NCBI GenBank assembly: GCA_035771175.1
Contig: CM069607.1
Span: forward strand, 16,066,001-16,130,000
Length of the DNA stretch: 64,000 bases
DNA from: Paratinospora sagittata
Lineage: Eukaryota; Streptophyta; Magnoliopsida; Ranunculales; Menispermaceae
Direction: 5' to 3'
A program made the position numbers and the translations under genes. Numbering within the stretch: the first letter of the stretch is position 1; every line of letters starts with the position of its first letter. The notes beneath the pieces were generated by a model. That model made no database searches, had not been told where the DNA came from, and saw only the letters and a program-made list of their open reading frames with translations. Positions 22,842-32,811 of this stretch are shown here, in pieces.

Positions 22842-23842
22842 TCAAAAAATGAAGTTGACTTGGGACTGACGATTCCCATCCATAAGAAATTGAACAATAA
22901 TGCCCAAATCAGGACAAGTAGGGTACTCATTTTTGATCCTATCAAATCCAACAAAACTTACAATCAAAGACTGTAGAACTTCTAATACAAGGCTCAAGGC
23001 ATCCGCAGGTTTGTTAGAGATGCCAACATAGTGGTTGAGGACAAAAGTGTATTCCTGTAGGAAGGCAACCCATTTGACGTGTCTCATACTCAGATTACGT
23101 TGGGAATTGATGTATTTCAAAGCCTCATGGTCTGAGTTTAAGGCAAATTCTTTGGGTAGCAAGTAATACAACCAATGATGCAAAGATTGTACAATAGCGT
23201 TGAATTATCTTTCATAGGTTGAGTATCGTTGTTTTGCATCGTTGAGTTCTTTTTGCTAAAGTACACAATAGGATGACCTTCTTAACTTAGAACGCTACCT
23301 ATACCTATGTCAGATGCATCACAAGATACCTCAAAGACTTTAGAAAAGTCAGGATGACGTAATGCAGGGGCATCAGTCATTTTTGACTTGATTTCTTCAA
23401 AAGCTCTACGAGCTGGAATAAACCATTGATTTTTTTTTTCTTCATACAATCAGTGAAAAGACCTATGATAGTACTAAAACTCTTGATGAAACGTCTATAG
23501 AATGTGGCTAACCCATGAAAACTTCGAACCTTAGAAATTGATTTAGGTTCAAGCCACTCATGAATTGCCTTCACCTTATCAGGATCAGCTAAGATACCGT
23601 CTGAGGAGGAATGTGGCTAACCCATGAAAACTTCGAACCTCAGAAACTGATTTAGGTTCAAGCCACTCATGAATTGCCTTCACCTTATCAGGATCAGCTA
23701 AGATACCGTCTGAGGAGACCACAAAACCAAGGAAGAGAATGTTGGGTTGGAGGAAAGAGCAGTTTTTGAGATTAATAAAAAACTTTTCAATCCTAAGGAT
23801 ATCTAGAACCTGACGAAGAAGAGTGAGTTGAAGGTCCTTAGA
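22842..23842 (-). pseudogene. Gypsy RT end and RNase H (broken by duplication)
   Basis: The pieces [20 protein letters not shown] (about 23574) and [12 protein letters not shown] are the connection after RT. FALNSDHEALKYINSQRNLS and RHVKWVAFLQEYTFVLNH (23183-22842) are the C-terminal half of RNase H and the start of the spacer. A 109-bp tandem duplication at 23501-23718 shifts the frame between them. RNase H degrades the RNA of the RNA-DNA hybrid. Confidence 0.7.
23501..23718. repeat. 109-bp tandem duplication in gypsy pol
   Basis: Two adjacent copies (23501-23609 and 23610-23718), both starting AATGTGGCTAACCCATGAAA. They differ at only a few positions (for example CGAACCTTAG versus CGAACCTCAG). 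Since 109 is not a multiple of 3, the duplication breaks the reading frame. Confidence 0.9.
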
Positions 23843-24307
23843 TTAGCTATAAGTGAGGATTTCATCAAAGTAAACCACCAAGATTCGACCAATGAAAGGA
23901 TGAAAGATGTGAGTCACGACTCGCATAAATGTATTTGGTGCGTTTGCTAACGCAAAAGGCATAACGACCCATTTGTAGAGACCATCTTGTGTTTTGAACG
24001 CAGTTTTCCACTCATCTCCTGATTGAATAGGGATCTGATGGTAACAACTACGAAAGTCAATCTTTGAGAACCATTTAGCACCACCGACTAAGTCTAACAT
24101 GTCATCTAACCGAGGAATTGGGAAATGATATTTGACAATTATTTTATTAATGGCAGGACTATCGACACACATTCGCCATGATCCATTCTTCTTAGGATTC
24201 GACAATGCAGGAACTGCAAATGGACTAAGGCTATGTCTAATGAAACCTTTGGTCAACAAATCATCAACTTAGCGAGTTAACTCAACACACTCCTTTGGGT
24301 TCATCCT
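23843..24307 (-). pseudogene. Gypsy reverse transcriptase with YFDE box
   Basis: An open minus-strand stretch (24259-23843) shows [50 protein letters not shown] and [17 protein letters not shown]. The catalytic box reads YFDE instead of YFDD, with the Glu codon at 23871-23873. The second catalytic Asp is therefore replaced and the enzyme would be impaired even if expressed. A stop follows at once (23843-23845), after which the domain continues in another frame to about 23720. Confidence 0.75.
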
Positions 24308-25018
24308 CTAATGTGGGAGGCTAGATAATTGAAAACCTGGGACAAGATCAACAGCATGTTGAATATCCCTCATCGGTGGAAGTTCATTAGGAGGCACATT
24401 AGGTATTACATCTTGATACTCATCTAACAAACTTTTGATCTCAAAGGTTGGCTGAAGGTCATCAGGATGAATTTCACGATTATACAAAGCTAGAATAATA
24501 CCTGATGATTGACTTTCTTTCTCGAATTCACCACGGGTCCAAATATGACGTGGTTTAATCGGTTGAGTACGAGAAGAAGCCATAGATTGATAAGCATGGG
24601 GTTGGGTGAATGGCTTGGACTTGGGTTTACTATGCACAGGGTTAGCAAGAAGTAATTTGATAGTCTTTCCCTTATGCTTAAACACATGAGTGTTTTCCTT
24701 ACCGCAATGAGTAACATCAAGGTCATAGAGCCAAATGCACCCTAACAAAAAAAGGGCAATATCCATAGGAATAACATCGCACCAAACACAATCCTAGTAG
24801 TCACCGATTATAAGTGGGACTAAGCATCGTTCAGAAATATGAAGGGATGTTTTATCAACCCAAGCAACTCAATAAGGTTGTGGATGAGGTTCAGGTTTGA
24901 GGTTCATCCTAGATACACTAGATTTAGACCCAACATTCATGGAGCTCCCACAATCAATAATAATTTTACACCCTTTATCACCGCACTTAATATTAGTGTA
25001 GAAGATACTGGTGCGTTT
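24308..25018 (-). pseudogene. Gypsy aspartic protease region
   Basis: CKIIIDCGSSMNV (about 24930-24970, minus) is the active site, with Asp-Cys-Gly-Ser replacing the more usual Asp-Ser-Gly. Downstream pieces CLVPLIIGDY and VWCDVIPMDIALFLLGCIWL, then LYDLDVTHCGKENTHVFKHK, are the plant gypsy protease fold and its C-terminal end. The stretch 24766-24308 is open but has a stop and a frame change upstream. It ends in the linker to RT (PPNELPPMRDIQHAVDLVPG). Confidence 0.65.
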
Positions 25019-25454
25019 TCATTCATCGGAGAGGGTGGAGGAGAACAAAATGCATCGCATGACATTAAGGGAAGTACCTAAATCCCCTTCAAGCTCTTCT
25101 CCAGAATCTAAGGGATTGTCGAGAGAGGCAATGACTTGTTCATCATCGACCTCCTCATGTAGATCATCAAATTCATTTTCAATTGTCAAGGTACGGTGAG
25201 GACAACGAGAAACGATGTGCCTCTTTCGTTGAATTGATGACACTCAATCTCGGAGCTACTAGATCGCACACTAAAGTATGAAGACTCGCAGGTTTTGGCG
25301 ATGATAGGCTTGGGGCTACTACTGAGACGAGATTGAGCGGGACTTGACTGAATGATAATATTGGGTTGGGCATTGGACTTGCTATGGAACGATTAAAATT
25401 GTTGAGATTTGCTGACTTGAGGTGACCTTGAGGACAAGATCCCAGTTGAAGCAA
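25019..25454 (-). pseudogene. Gypsy gag C-terminus with zinc knuckle
   Basis: On the minus strand a Ser/Pro/Asn-rich linker (SIASPMPNPILSFSQVPLNL) leads to a CCHC zinc knuckle: CHQFNERG, then HIVSRCPHRTL. A one-base frameshift separates the two halves of the knuckle at about 25220. An acidic stretch (EFDDLHEEVDDEQVIASLD) follows, as is common between gag and protease in plant gypsy elements. Gag binds element RNA through the knuckle. Truncated on its N-terminal side at about 25490. Confidence 0.65.
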
Positions 25455-25490
25455 GGGGTATTGCTAAGCCAAGACGTTCTCAATGTGTTC

Positions 25491-25884
25491 CTGTGTGAAA
25501 TCCAAGGTACATGTAAGGAGGTCATACTATGCATGGGAAGGTGGATGTGTTGTCAAAGACTTAGTGGAAAATGGATGTGTTGTTGAAGACTTAGTCTAGG
25601 TTATGGACCCGTTCACATAGTTGCAAAAGAATAGGTCATGTACTTATTAACTGTTTATTTGCAATATGTAAACTAATAAGTAGTTGTTTCCTTATTTGTA
25701 GCAATTGCGGCCTTTAGTTTAAGAGAAGTGGTTAAACATTATGTATTTAAATTCTATCAGATTCAATAAAACGACAACAAATATTTTAATCCAAGTTCTA
25801 TGGTTTATTCTCACCCTGAGAGAATTCTATTTACTTAGCAATTGTAATCAAGCTTTGACTGGGACCTACCACAACTTCACCTGA
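25491..25884 (+). other. LTR-like piece with TATA and poly(A) signals, unassigned
   Basis: No ORF. GTATTTAAATTC (about 25741) and AATAAAACG (about 25767) are placed like the TATA box and poly(A) signal of a plus-strand LTR. GGATGTGTTGT...AAGACTTAGT occurs twice in tandem (about 25544-25600). I could not find a partner copy. Confidence 0.3.
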
Positions 25885-26191
25885 CTTTCAATTATGTTTT
25901 TCATATATATTTATTATTAATCTATTCTTCTAGTTTATAAGTCAAAAATCCTCAAATCTCTAACTTCTTCTCTCGAGTGCCAAGTTAAAACATATTAATA
26001 TGATATGATTTTGATCTCTCGATAAAAACCAAAATCATACAAACTTTTTACGCTTTGTGATTTTTTTCCACAACTTCAAAGAATCTTATAAACCTCTTGA
26101 TTCTATAAATATCTTAGGTTATATTTTCCTCAATCCAATCCCAAGTTCCCTCTCTTGAGTATTGAACTCTAGATCTAGAATCAATCAATAT
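25885..26191 (-). repeat. Athila-like LTR fragment (antisense)
   Basis: Shares blocks with 9895-10160 and 63545-63850: CATAAGTC-type and TCTCTCTCGAG-type segments, the ATCTCTCGATAAAAACC block and the CTTAGGTTATATT block, in the same order. About 300 bp, truncated on both sides. Confidence 0.55.
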
Positions 26192-28400
26192 ATGGTCAGT
26201 AGATCAAAAGCAGACGATGAAGCTGTTCAAGCTTCAAATGTTCAAGTTGATCAAGCTTTGGAGGAGCAAGATGATCTTGTTGTTGAGACTAAACATGTTG
26301 AACCAACTGTTGAAGAGGTTCGAGCTGAAGATGAATGCACGACTGAAGCTCAACCAGTTGATCTTCAGACTGAGGCACAGGATGAACATTCTATGGAAGA
26401 GGCTCTTGTAGAGCAGGTTGTTCAAACTGTCCAAGAAAGTCAAGCTGAACTGATTGATAAAGCTGAAGATGATGTCATGGAAGAAGTGAACCAAATTGCT
26501 CAAGCTGCTGTTGAAGAACACTTATCTGCAAAAGAGGCTACTGATGCAATTTTGGAAGACATCATTGATGAAGTTGTTCATGAGAAAGTCAATGATGACT
26601 CAGAAAGGACCATTTCTGATATACCATCTCATGTTGATGTTCCCTTTTCAGAGGAACCCCATGCTCTGAGAGAAGAAGAATATGATGAGATTCAAGAAGA
26701 AAGAGCATCTTATGAAGTTGGCTTGAAATGTTCTAAAAAATGGTTATGAACTTGCTATCATACCCTACAGTGGAGTTGAGATGAAAATGGATGTTGATGA
26801 TGATGTTCGAAGTAAAGAATATCATGAGGCTGCTGATGATCTTCAGGAAGAGGACAAAGTCAAAGAAATACAGGATGTGAGTTCATCTTCACATGATCAA
26901 TCTGATCACCTATCACCATCCTATCCTTCTCCAACCATGCCTACTGATCACTTCTTTATAGAGGAAGATTTTCTAGGGAAAGTCGGAGAAGATCAGATTT
27001 TTGTTATGTCTCAGCTGATGAACAAGTTGGAACAAAATCAGTTGTAGCAGAAGAATGAGATTTTACCAGAAATCAGGAACTCTCTTAAGAATCAGGAAAA
27101 TGAAGAGCTTAAGGATATGAAGGAGTACACCACTCACTTGGTCTAAGCAACATAAATGTTAGGAAAAGTAACACAACAAATGGACTGTCAGTTGAGTGTT
27201 TTGTAATCCTTGCCTTCATCAAGTTCCAATTCCTCACCCACTGATGGTCTTATGAAGTATATTAATGATAATATGCAACAAATCAAGGCATTCATGAGGG
27301 CCTTTGTTACTTTAGTTCAAACAAGGCCACAATCAGTAAGTCCTCAGTCTCTACAGGCCAGAGTCCCAGCTTTACCAAGCCATCTAGAACCCACACCACC
27401 AAGACATGCTTCAAGTGAAGTAAGTGCAGAAGTTTTGAAGAAGATACTTGAAGAAATTCAAAGCATGAAGGGTAAAGCAATCGAATCTTCAAAAGATACT
27501 TCCAACTCTGAAGCATTGCAATCTTTTTTGGATGCTATCTTGGATCAAGTCTCTAGCAAGACAACTTTTGATCCCGTGCTATCGGCCATCTTGAGTTTAA
27601 AGGAAAGTATAAGCACTACTGCACCAACACCATCAGAGGATAGCAGACTAATCAAGATTCTAGACTTGGTTACTCGAGCCTATGAGAAGATGCAAACTAT
27701 GGAGAACAAAATGCCATTCCTTACCACCACCATATTGGACTTATCCTACGTTGTCACCACTATTGCTGATAGAGTTGAAGGAATTGTAAGATTCTTCAAA
27801 GATCTTTTCAAGGAAATGAACAACAAATTACACTCCACAGTTTGGTACATTGCCTCCAGCATGAAACATTTTTGAATTCTCTTTCATCTGTTGGAGAATA
27901 AGGGTATACATGTTCCTCTAGCACCAAGAGTTCCAATATTCACCAGATCTCAAGGCCCAGAGGAATCTGATGAAGAGCCCCTACACAGAATCTCTCGAAG
28001 AATTTCTCCACCTCCCAATGATGTTTCTCAGAGGTTTTCTAGTCCTCAACGTAAACACCCAAACAGGCCTGAGTTTTTAGGACAATCAATCTCGTCTGCA
28101 TTTGTTGAGGGTCTTGCTGAAAGAAAGGGTAAAGGTTTCAAACCTGCTCCACCCACTAACCCTTTCAGATTTGGTGTCTCTAACAAGTTCATTAAGGATT
28201 CCAAGACAACAATTGTGCTTAGAAGGTTACTTAAGAGCTTAAAGAAAGAGGATCCAAAGTAAGACTGTCCCAGTGGTTCTAAGAAGCCACGAGCACTAAG
28301 GAGCCCCAAGGATACTTCTAAGAAAAAGGAAGCCAGCTCAGGTAGATCCAAGAAAGATCCGAAGAAGAAAGGAAGAGAAAGGGCAAGGGTCCCCGTTTGA
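26192..28400 (+). pseudogene. Sirevirus downstream ORF (env-like position), broken
   Basis: First part (26192-26749): a very acidic Glu/Val/Gln-rich stretch, probably helical. A frameshift in the A-run at about 26738 joins it to NGYELAIIPYSGVEMKMD in the next frame. Pieces 26781-27047, 27210-27875 and 27891-28262 stay in that one frame, interrupted by stops. They contain Ser/Pro-rich linkers, a helical middle (LDLSYVVTTIADRVEGIVRF), and a basic C-terminus rich in Lys/Arg/Ser (near 28270-28390). Some Sireviruses carry an ORF after pol called env-like; position before the purine tracts and LTR suggests that. I see no signal peptide or convincing membrane segment, so the role is unknown. No pol remains to confirm the linkage. 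Confidence 0.45.
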
Positions 28401-28781
28401 GCTAGGCCTACCCACTTTTTGATGTTTTCAAAAGGGGGAGAAGAATGGACACATTAGGCTAAGTTAGCTCAACTGCGAAGCTATAAGATAGGGGGAGATT
28501 ATAATAATGTATGTACTGAATTGTGCTATATGTACTGAATTGTATTATACTTGTAAATGTGTTGTACTGACTTGATGATTATGGATATATTCTTCTGACA
28601 TGAATATAAATTGCTCTGTTTGCTCTTAATCTGATATATGTTTTGCATTGAGCATTAAATGATTGATTAAATGAATGCAATCATTTGTACCATGATAATG
28701 TGAATTGTAAGAAACTATATGCATTTATATGTCACTTAGCCTAATGGTATCTGAGTATTTGAAATCATCAAGAAGTTGCAT
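28401..28781 (+). other. 3' untranslated region of S3
   Basis: Non-coding. TGTACTGAATTGT repeats twice (about 28513 and 28530). The sequence just before the LTR, AAATCATCAAGAAGTTGCAT, is a decayed version of the S4 tract AAATCATCAAAAAGGGGAAG. Confidence 0.5.
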
Positions 28782-29286
28782 TGTCAAGGAACATCAGGAT
28801 GAGAATGTTTTGATGATTCCAAACTACTCATGTTTGTGTATCTAATGATCTTGTTAAGTGTTTCAAATTTATAAAGATTAAAGATAAAAAAAGAGCTTAC
28901 AAGTCTATTGAATGTAAACGTTCGAAGATTCAAGATATTCACTGCTTAGAATGTAAATCTATCGATCAAATTACTCTCAGCAAGATTTACTCAATTGCAT
29001 ATTTTAATCGATCTATTTGAAAAGTTTTTCAAATGATTTAAATTCTTAATCGTTTCAAATATTTGATTTGATCGAATCTTTGTCTGATTTAAGGAAGTTT
29101 TGAAAGACTTGAATCGTTTCTAAGAAACAGTCTTTAAGTGTCCATCAGGACGCTAACATGTCTTTCAGGATGCTAATGTCTTAGCAGCGCCCTCCTGGAC
29201 TTGGTAAGGTAGGATGCTGATAATACATTAGGACACTGATAGAGTTCATGGTTGAATAAGCACCTATCTATTAGGACGCTTACTTC
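28782..29286 (+). repeat. S3 3' LTR, left part
   Basis: Begins TGTCAAGGAACATC with TTTTGATGATTCCAAA shortly after, the shared start of the Sirevirus LTRs here. It contains GGACGCT/AGCGCCCT units from about 29147. It is cut at 29286 by S4, whose target duplication ACTTC occupies 29282-29286. It resumes at 38012. Confidence 0.75.
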
Positions 29287-29639
29287 TGTTGAACTAATTA
29301 TTCCCATGTCCCTTATGAGAATATGTCCCTATTATGAAAGATTTTGATGATTACAAAACTACATTCCGTTTATGATATTACTGCACATATGGCATATCTA
29401 ATCTTACTTGAAGGTTTCAAAGATTCAATGATGCATGGTGAATGTATTAAAAGATCTTCTTGAAGACCATGATTGTTCGAAGATGTTTAGTTGTATGATT
29501 AGATTATGATAGGTTGTAGGACCTTCTATGTCATATGATTCATCAATATACATGCCTACATGTTTTAATCGATCGGTTGCATATTCGATTTAACTTGGTA
29601 ACATTATGTTTTTATCGAGAAATCAAAAATCATTTTTAT

Positions 29640-30200
29640 AAAGTCTTTCAGGACACTAATGTTTTAGTAGCTCCCTCCTGGACTTGATAAGTCAAGACGC
29701 TGATAAAATATTAGGAAACTCAAGGTTGAATTGAACTGATTAATAAGGACATATACTTTTTAGTAGCAACCTTTCTTCTATTAACCTTTGAGAATGTCAG
29801 GACGCTGACTTAGTTTTAGCTCGCTGAAAGTTCTTTTTGTCTTTAAGTGATTTCTATCTTTAAGGATGCTGATAAGTTATAAGTTGAATAAATTATCAGG
29901 ACCCTACTTGTGTAGGAACGCCCTTATCTATAGAATCAACTTAAATAACTTTCAGGATGCTTACCGTCCATCAGCGCACTTAACATTGTTTTAAAACTAT
30001 TTTTAATAGTTCAGGATGCTTACTCATGAGTAGCACCCTCATGTGTCAAATGTTTTAAAACAAAGCAGGACGCTTACTGTGAAGTAGTGCCCTCACAATT
30101 TGAGTCGTTCAATTGTCAAAGTAAGTCAGGACGCTTACTATTTAGTAGCGTCTGCACTTCATTGTTTAGTAGGACGCTGTTGTTCTATGAGCGCCCTCAA
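29640..30200 (+). repeat. Array of GGACGCT...AGCGCCCT palindromes in S4 U3
   Basis: About ten units of the form CAGGACGCTTACT, 5-7 bases, AGTAGCGCCCTCA. Arms pair as ACT/AGT, then CGC/GCG, an A-C mismatch and GG/CC, with one bulged T. Clear examples are at about 30064-30095 and 30124-30155. The same array is in the 3' LTR (36470-37030) and the other Sirevirus LTRs S1, S2, S3 and S5. It lies upstream of the TATA box, so it is likely an enhancer-type region. Confidence 0.75.
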
Positions 30201-30866
30201 AGGAATTGTTAACCTTTTTAGAAACGTACGAATACTTTTCAGAACTTTTCAGAGTCGTACAACAACTTTTTCAAAACTTCGTCAGAACATTGCTCTTTCA
30301 TGAAAGAATCAGATGATTCAGGTGCTATCGCCGTAATATGCATTGAGCTGAATCGATCCATTACTGGAAAGAATGTTAACGTTATATTTGAAATAACTTA
30401 GAGCTCCAAAATTACCAAGTCCATTGTGTCTCTGTTATTCCTATATATACGTTTTGCCTTAGAGTAGAAAAACAACTAATGAAATAAGAAACTGATATTC
30501 ATTCAAAACGTATTAACAATTTTCGTTTGTGCTAAAACACTTTTCAAAAGTTAGTCTTCTTTTACTTGTGCTTGATCTTATGATCTTTTGAAAGAAAAAC
30601 TTCAAGTCTTCTAGGTTGATTGATCTTCATCTTCATTATTTTGAAAACCCACTGAAGAAGACAAAAACTCTTTGAACCTACTTTCAGTATAAACTTCTTC
30701 ATACATATTTTGTTGAATCTGTGATCACAAAAGATTCAATCCAAAGCTTAGTAAGTATCACTTTGATTTTAAGTAAAGGGAATTATACTTCATCTTGTAT
30801 GGAATCTACAGTTATTGGTTAGTTACTGGCCAAGAGCAAATGTTGTTCATAGTTGAGAAACAGTCC

Positions 30867-30923
30867 TCTCACGCCCGTAAGTTGAGAAAATGTACCGGTT
30901 TGATCTTCACCCGTAAGAAGGTC
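30867..30923 (+). promoter_or_regulatory. Two leader hairpins in S4 5' LTR
   Basis: Hairpin one: TCTCA / TGAGA around CGCCCGTAAGT (30867-30887). Hairpin two: GATCTTC / GAAGGTC around ACCCGTAA (30902-30923, one G-T wobble). They lie downstream of the TATA box and about 220 bp before the primer site, so should be in the 5' leader RNA. The 3' LTR copy of hairpin two is at 37770-37791. Confidence 0.65.
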
Positions 30924-31146
30924 CATAGTGGAGTTGGAACAAATCCTAACTGAGGAGGTTAGGTAGTTGATGTAGGCACGACCGAACCACTATAAATCTT
31001 GCTTGCACTGTTTCATTTACATTTTTTTGTATTTGATTGCTATACTTTGTTTAATCTGCTTTCATTATTTCACACAATTTTAAGAAAGGTTAAAATCTGC
31101 TAAGTGTCTAATTCACCCCCCTTTTGGACATATCTGGGCCAATAAT

Positions 31147-31158
31147 TGGTATCAGAGC
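31147..31158 (+). other. Primer-binding site of S4 (tRNA-iMet)
   Basis: TGGTATCAGAGC, two bases after the LTR end. It is complementary to the 3' end of initiator tRNA-Met, the usual copia primer. Confidence 0.92.
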
Positions 31159-31197
31159 AGGTTAACCGTCAAAGTATCTAACCATCTTTGATTAAGT

Positions 31198-32811
31198 ATG
31201 ACAGGACAAATCGAAAGAAGTACTTATCTCTCAGGTGAAGGAAACTCTACCAACCGACCACCATTGTTGAAGGGAGAAAATTATTCACGCTGGAAAACTA
31301 AGATTAGGTACTACCTTAAAGTCCAAGATCTAGAGATGTGGGATGTTGTGACATACGGTTGTCCAACGCCTACTAAAATAGTTGACGGTGCTACTGTCCC
31401 AAAGGAAATAGAAGAATGGAGTACCAAGGAAAAGAAAAGAGAACCATTGAATAACCAAGCTGTAAACATTTTGTTTTGCAGTTTATCAGTCGAAGAGTTC
31501 AATAGAGTTACTGCGTGTGAAACCGCAAAGAAAATTTGGAAAGTGTTAGAGCTCACCCACGAAAGAACTTTGCAAGCTAAAAAGGCAAAGCTCCAACTGT
31601 TAGTTAAAAAATATGAGACCTATAGGATGAAGGAAATTGACTCGATAGCAGAGGCTATTGCTCGGTTTACAACAAACATCAATGAGATGAAGAACCTAGG
31701 AAAAATCTATGACCTAGAAGAAACTGTTATAAAGTTTCTAGGAGGCCTACCCAGAGCATGGGAACCCAAGGCCATAGCCATTGAAGAAGCCAAGAATCTG
31801 GCTGAATATACTTTTAACTTTTAATGAACTATGTGGTTCATTGATGGTTCATGAAATGAAGTTAAAAGATAAGATGAGCCCAATCAAAGTTAAGGAAAAA
31901 GGAAAGAAATCTATTGCCCTTAATGTTGAAACTGATCCTGAAAATGATTCAGACTCAGAAGATGACTTGGCTATGTTGTGTAGAAAGTTCAACAAGTTAC
32001 TTAGGAGAAAGAGTAAGAATAACTCTTACTCAAGGTTTCACAAAGGAAATAACCCGAGTCTAAACTTGTAGAGTTAATTTGTTACGGCTGTAACAAACCA
32101 GGTCATGTAAAGAGCGAATGTCCCACTAAATATAAAAAGAACTCAAGCTCATATAAAAAAGGACAAGAAAGTTCTCAAAGCTACATGAGATGATTCAAGT
32201 TTAAGCGAAGATGAAGCGGATTTAGATCACACTGCAACACTATGTTTAATGGCAAGCACCGAGGTAAAATATGAACCCATTGACAAACTTAATGAGCTCT
32301 ATGCTCATATTCAGGAACTTAAGACAAAACTTAGTAAAGAGACCAAGAAAAATGAGAAGCTCAAGCATAGTCTTGAAGAAGCTCTTGAGGAAATAAAATT
32401 CCAACAAGAAGTGCTAGATGAAATGTTTCTAGACAATGAACAACTTAAGAAAGTTGTTGGGAAATTAAAAAATGAAAATGAAATCCTTAGAAAGGAAAAG
32501 GAAGTCCTGAACTGCATAGTGATTAAATTCACAAATAGTTAAAAGAAATTTGATATGAAAAATGTGTGTTCGACAAGACTTGCTTAGGCTACACTCATAG
32601 GTCTAAACAAAAGGAATACGATACCGTACTGACCAAAAGACCAATATGCAACAAATGTCATAGGAAAGGTCATACAATACTTAGATGCAATGTCTTACGT
32701 AAAAAGAAAAGAAAATATGCATGGATTGAGAAATCTGTTCTTACTGATGCTAACATGCATGGACCCAAACAACCATGGGTACCAAACTCAGAAATATTTT
32801 ATGTTGTGTAA
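31198..32811 (+). pseudogene. S4 gag (frameshifted)
   Basis: Starts with ATG 40 bp after the primer site. Residues 1-205 form the Sirevirus-type gag core (NRPPLLKGENYSRWKTKIRY, ILFCSLSVEEFNRV, KFLGGLPRAW). A 7-bp tandem duplication (CTTTTAA twice, 31811-31824) shifts the frame before NELCGSL. After further frame changes a perfect CCHC knuckle CYGCNKPGHVKSEC lies at about 32079-32120, then a long Glu/Lys coiled coil (32249-32542) and a second CCHC motif CNKCHRKGHTILRC (about 32650-32690). Two zinc motifs flanking a coiled coil fit large Sirevirus gag proteins. Gag forms the particle and binds RNA. Broken at four or more points. Confidence 0.85.

Larger units (their letters stand above)
21600..25490 (-). 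mobile_element. Ty3/gypsy element remnant (antisense)
   Basis: Minus-strand order: gag C-terminus with zinc knuckle, protease, RT, RNase H, integrase. This is the gypsy order, and the protease and spacer style resembles plant chromoviruses, but no chromodomain is visible after integrase. The gag N-terminus and both LTRs are missing or unrecognisable. Multiple stops, frameshifts and a 109-bp tandem duplication make it non-functional. Confidence 0.75.
26192..28781 (+). mobile_element. Outer Sirevirus S3: downstream ORF and 3' region
   Basis: A long degraded ORF followed by purine-rich AAAAGGGGGAGAAG (about 28430) and TAGGGGGAGATT (about 28490), then the LTR at 28782. GGGGGAG motifs before the LTR are typical of Sireviruses. 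Pol is missing: the left side is cut at the Athila-like fragment. The LTR was later split by S4. Confidence 0.65.
29287..31144 (+). repeat. 5' LTR of S4
   Basis: Begins TGTTGAAC and ends GGGCCAATA two bases before the primer site; the 3' LTR ends GGGCCCACA at the same place. U3 carries palindromic GGACGCT/AGCGCCCT units (29640-30200), then a TATA box in CTATATATACG (30441). The leader hairpins are at 30867-30887 and 30902-30923. It differs from the 3' LTR by scattered substitutions and small indels, which indicates some age. Confidence 0.92.

Noticed and set aside
21600..25490. Endogenous pararetrovirus
   Set aside because: Integrase is present and domain order is gypsy; no movement protein or coat protein motifs.
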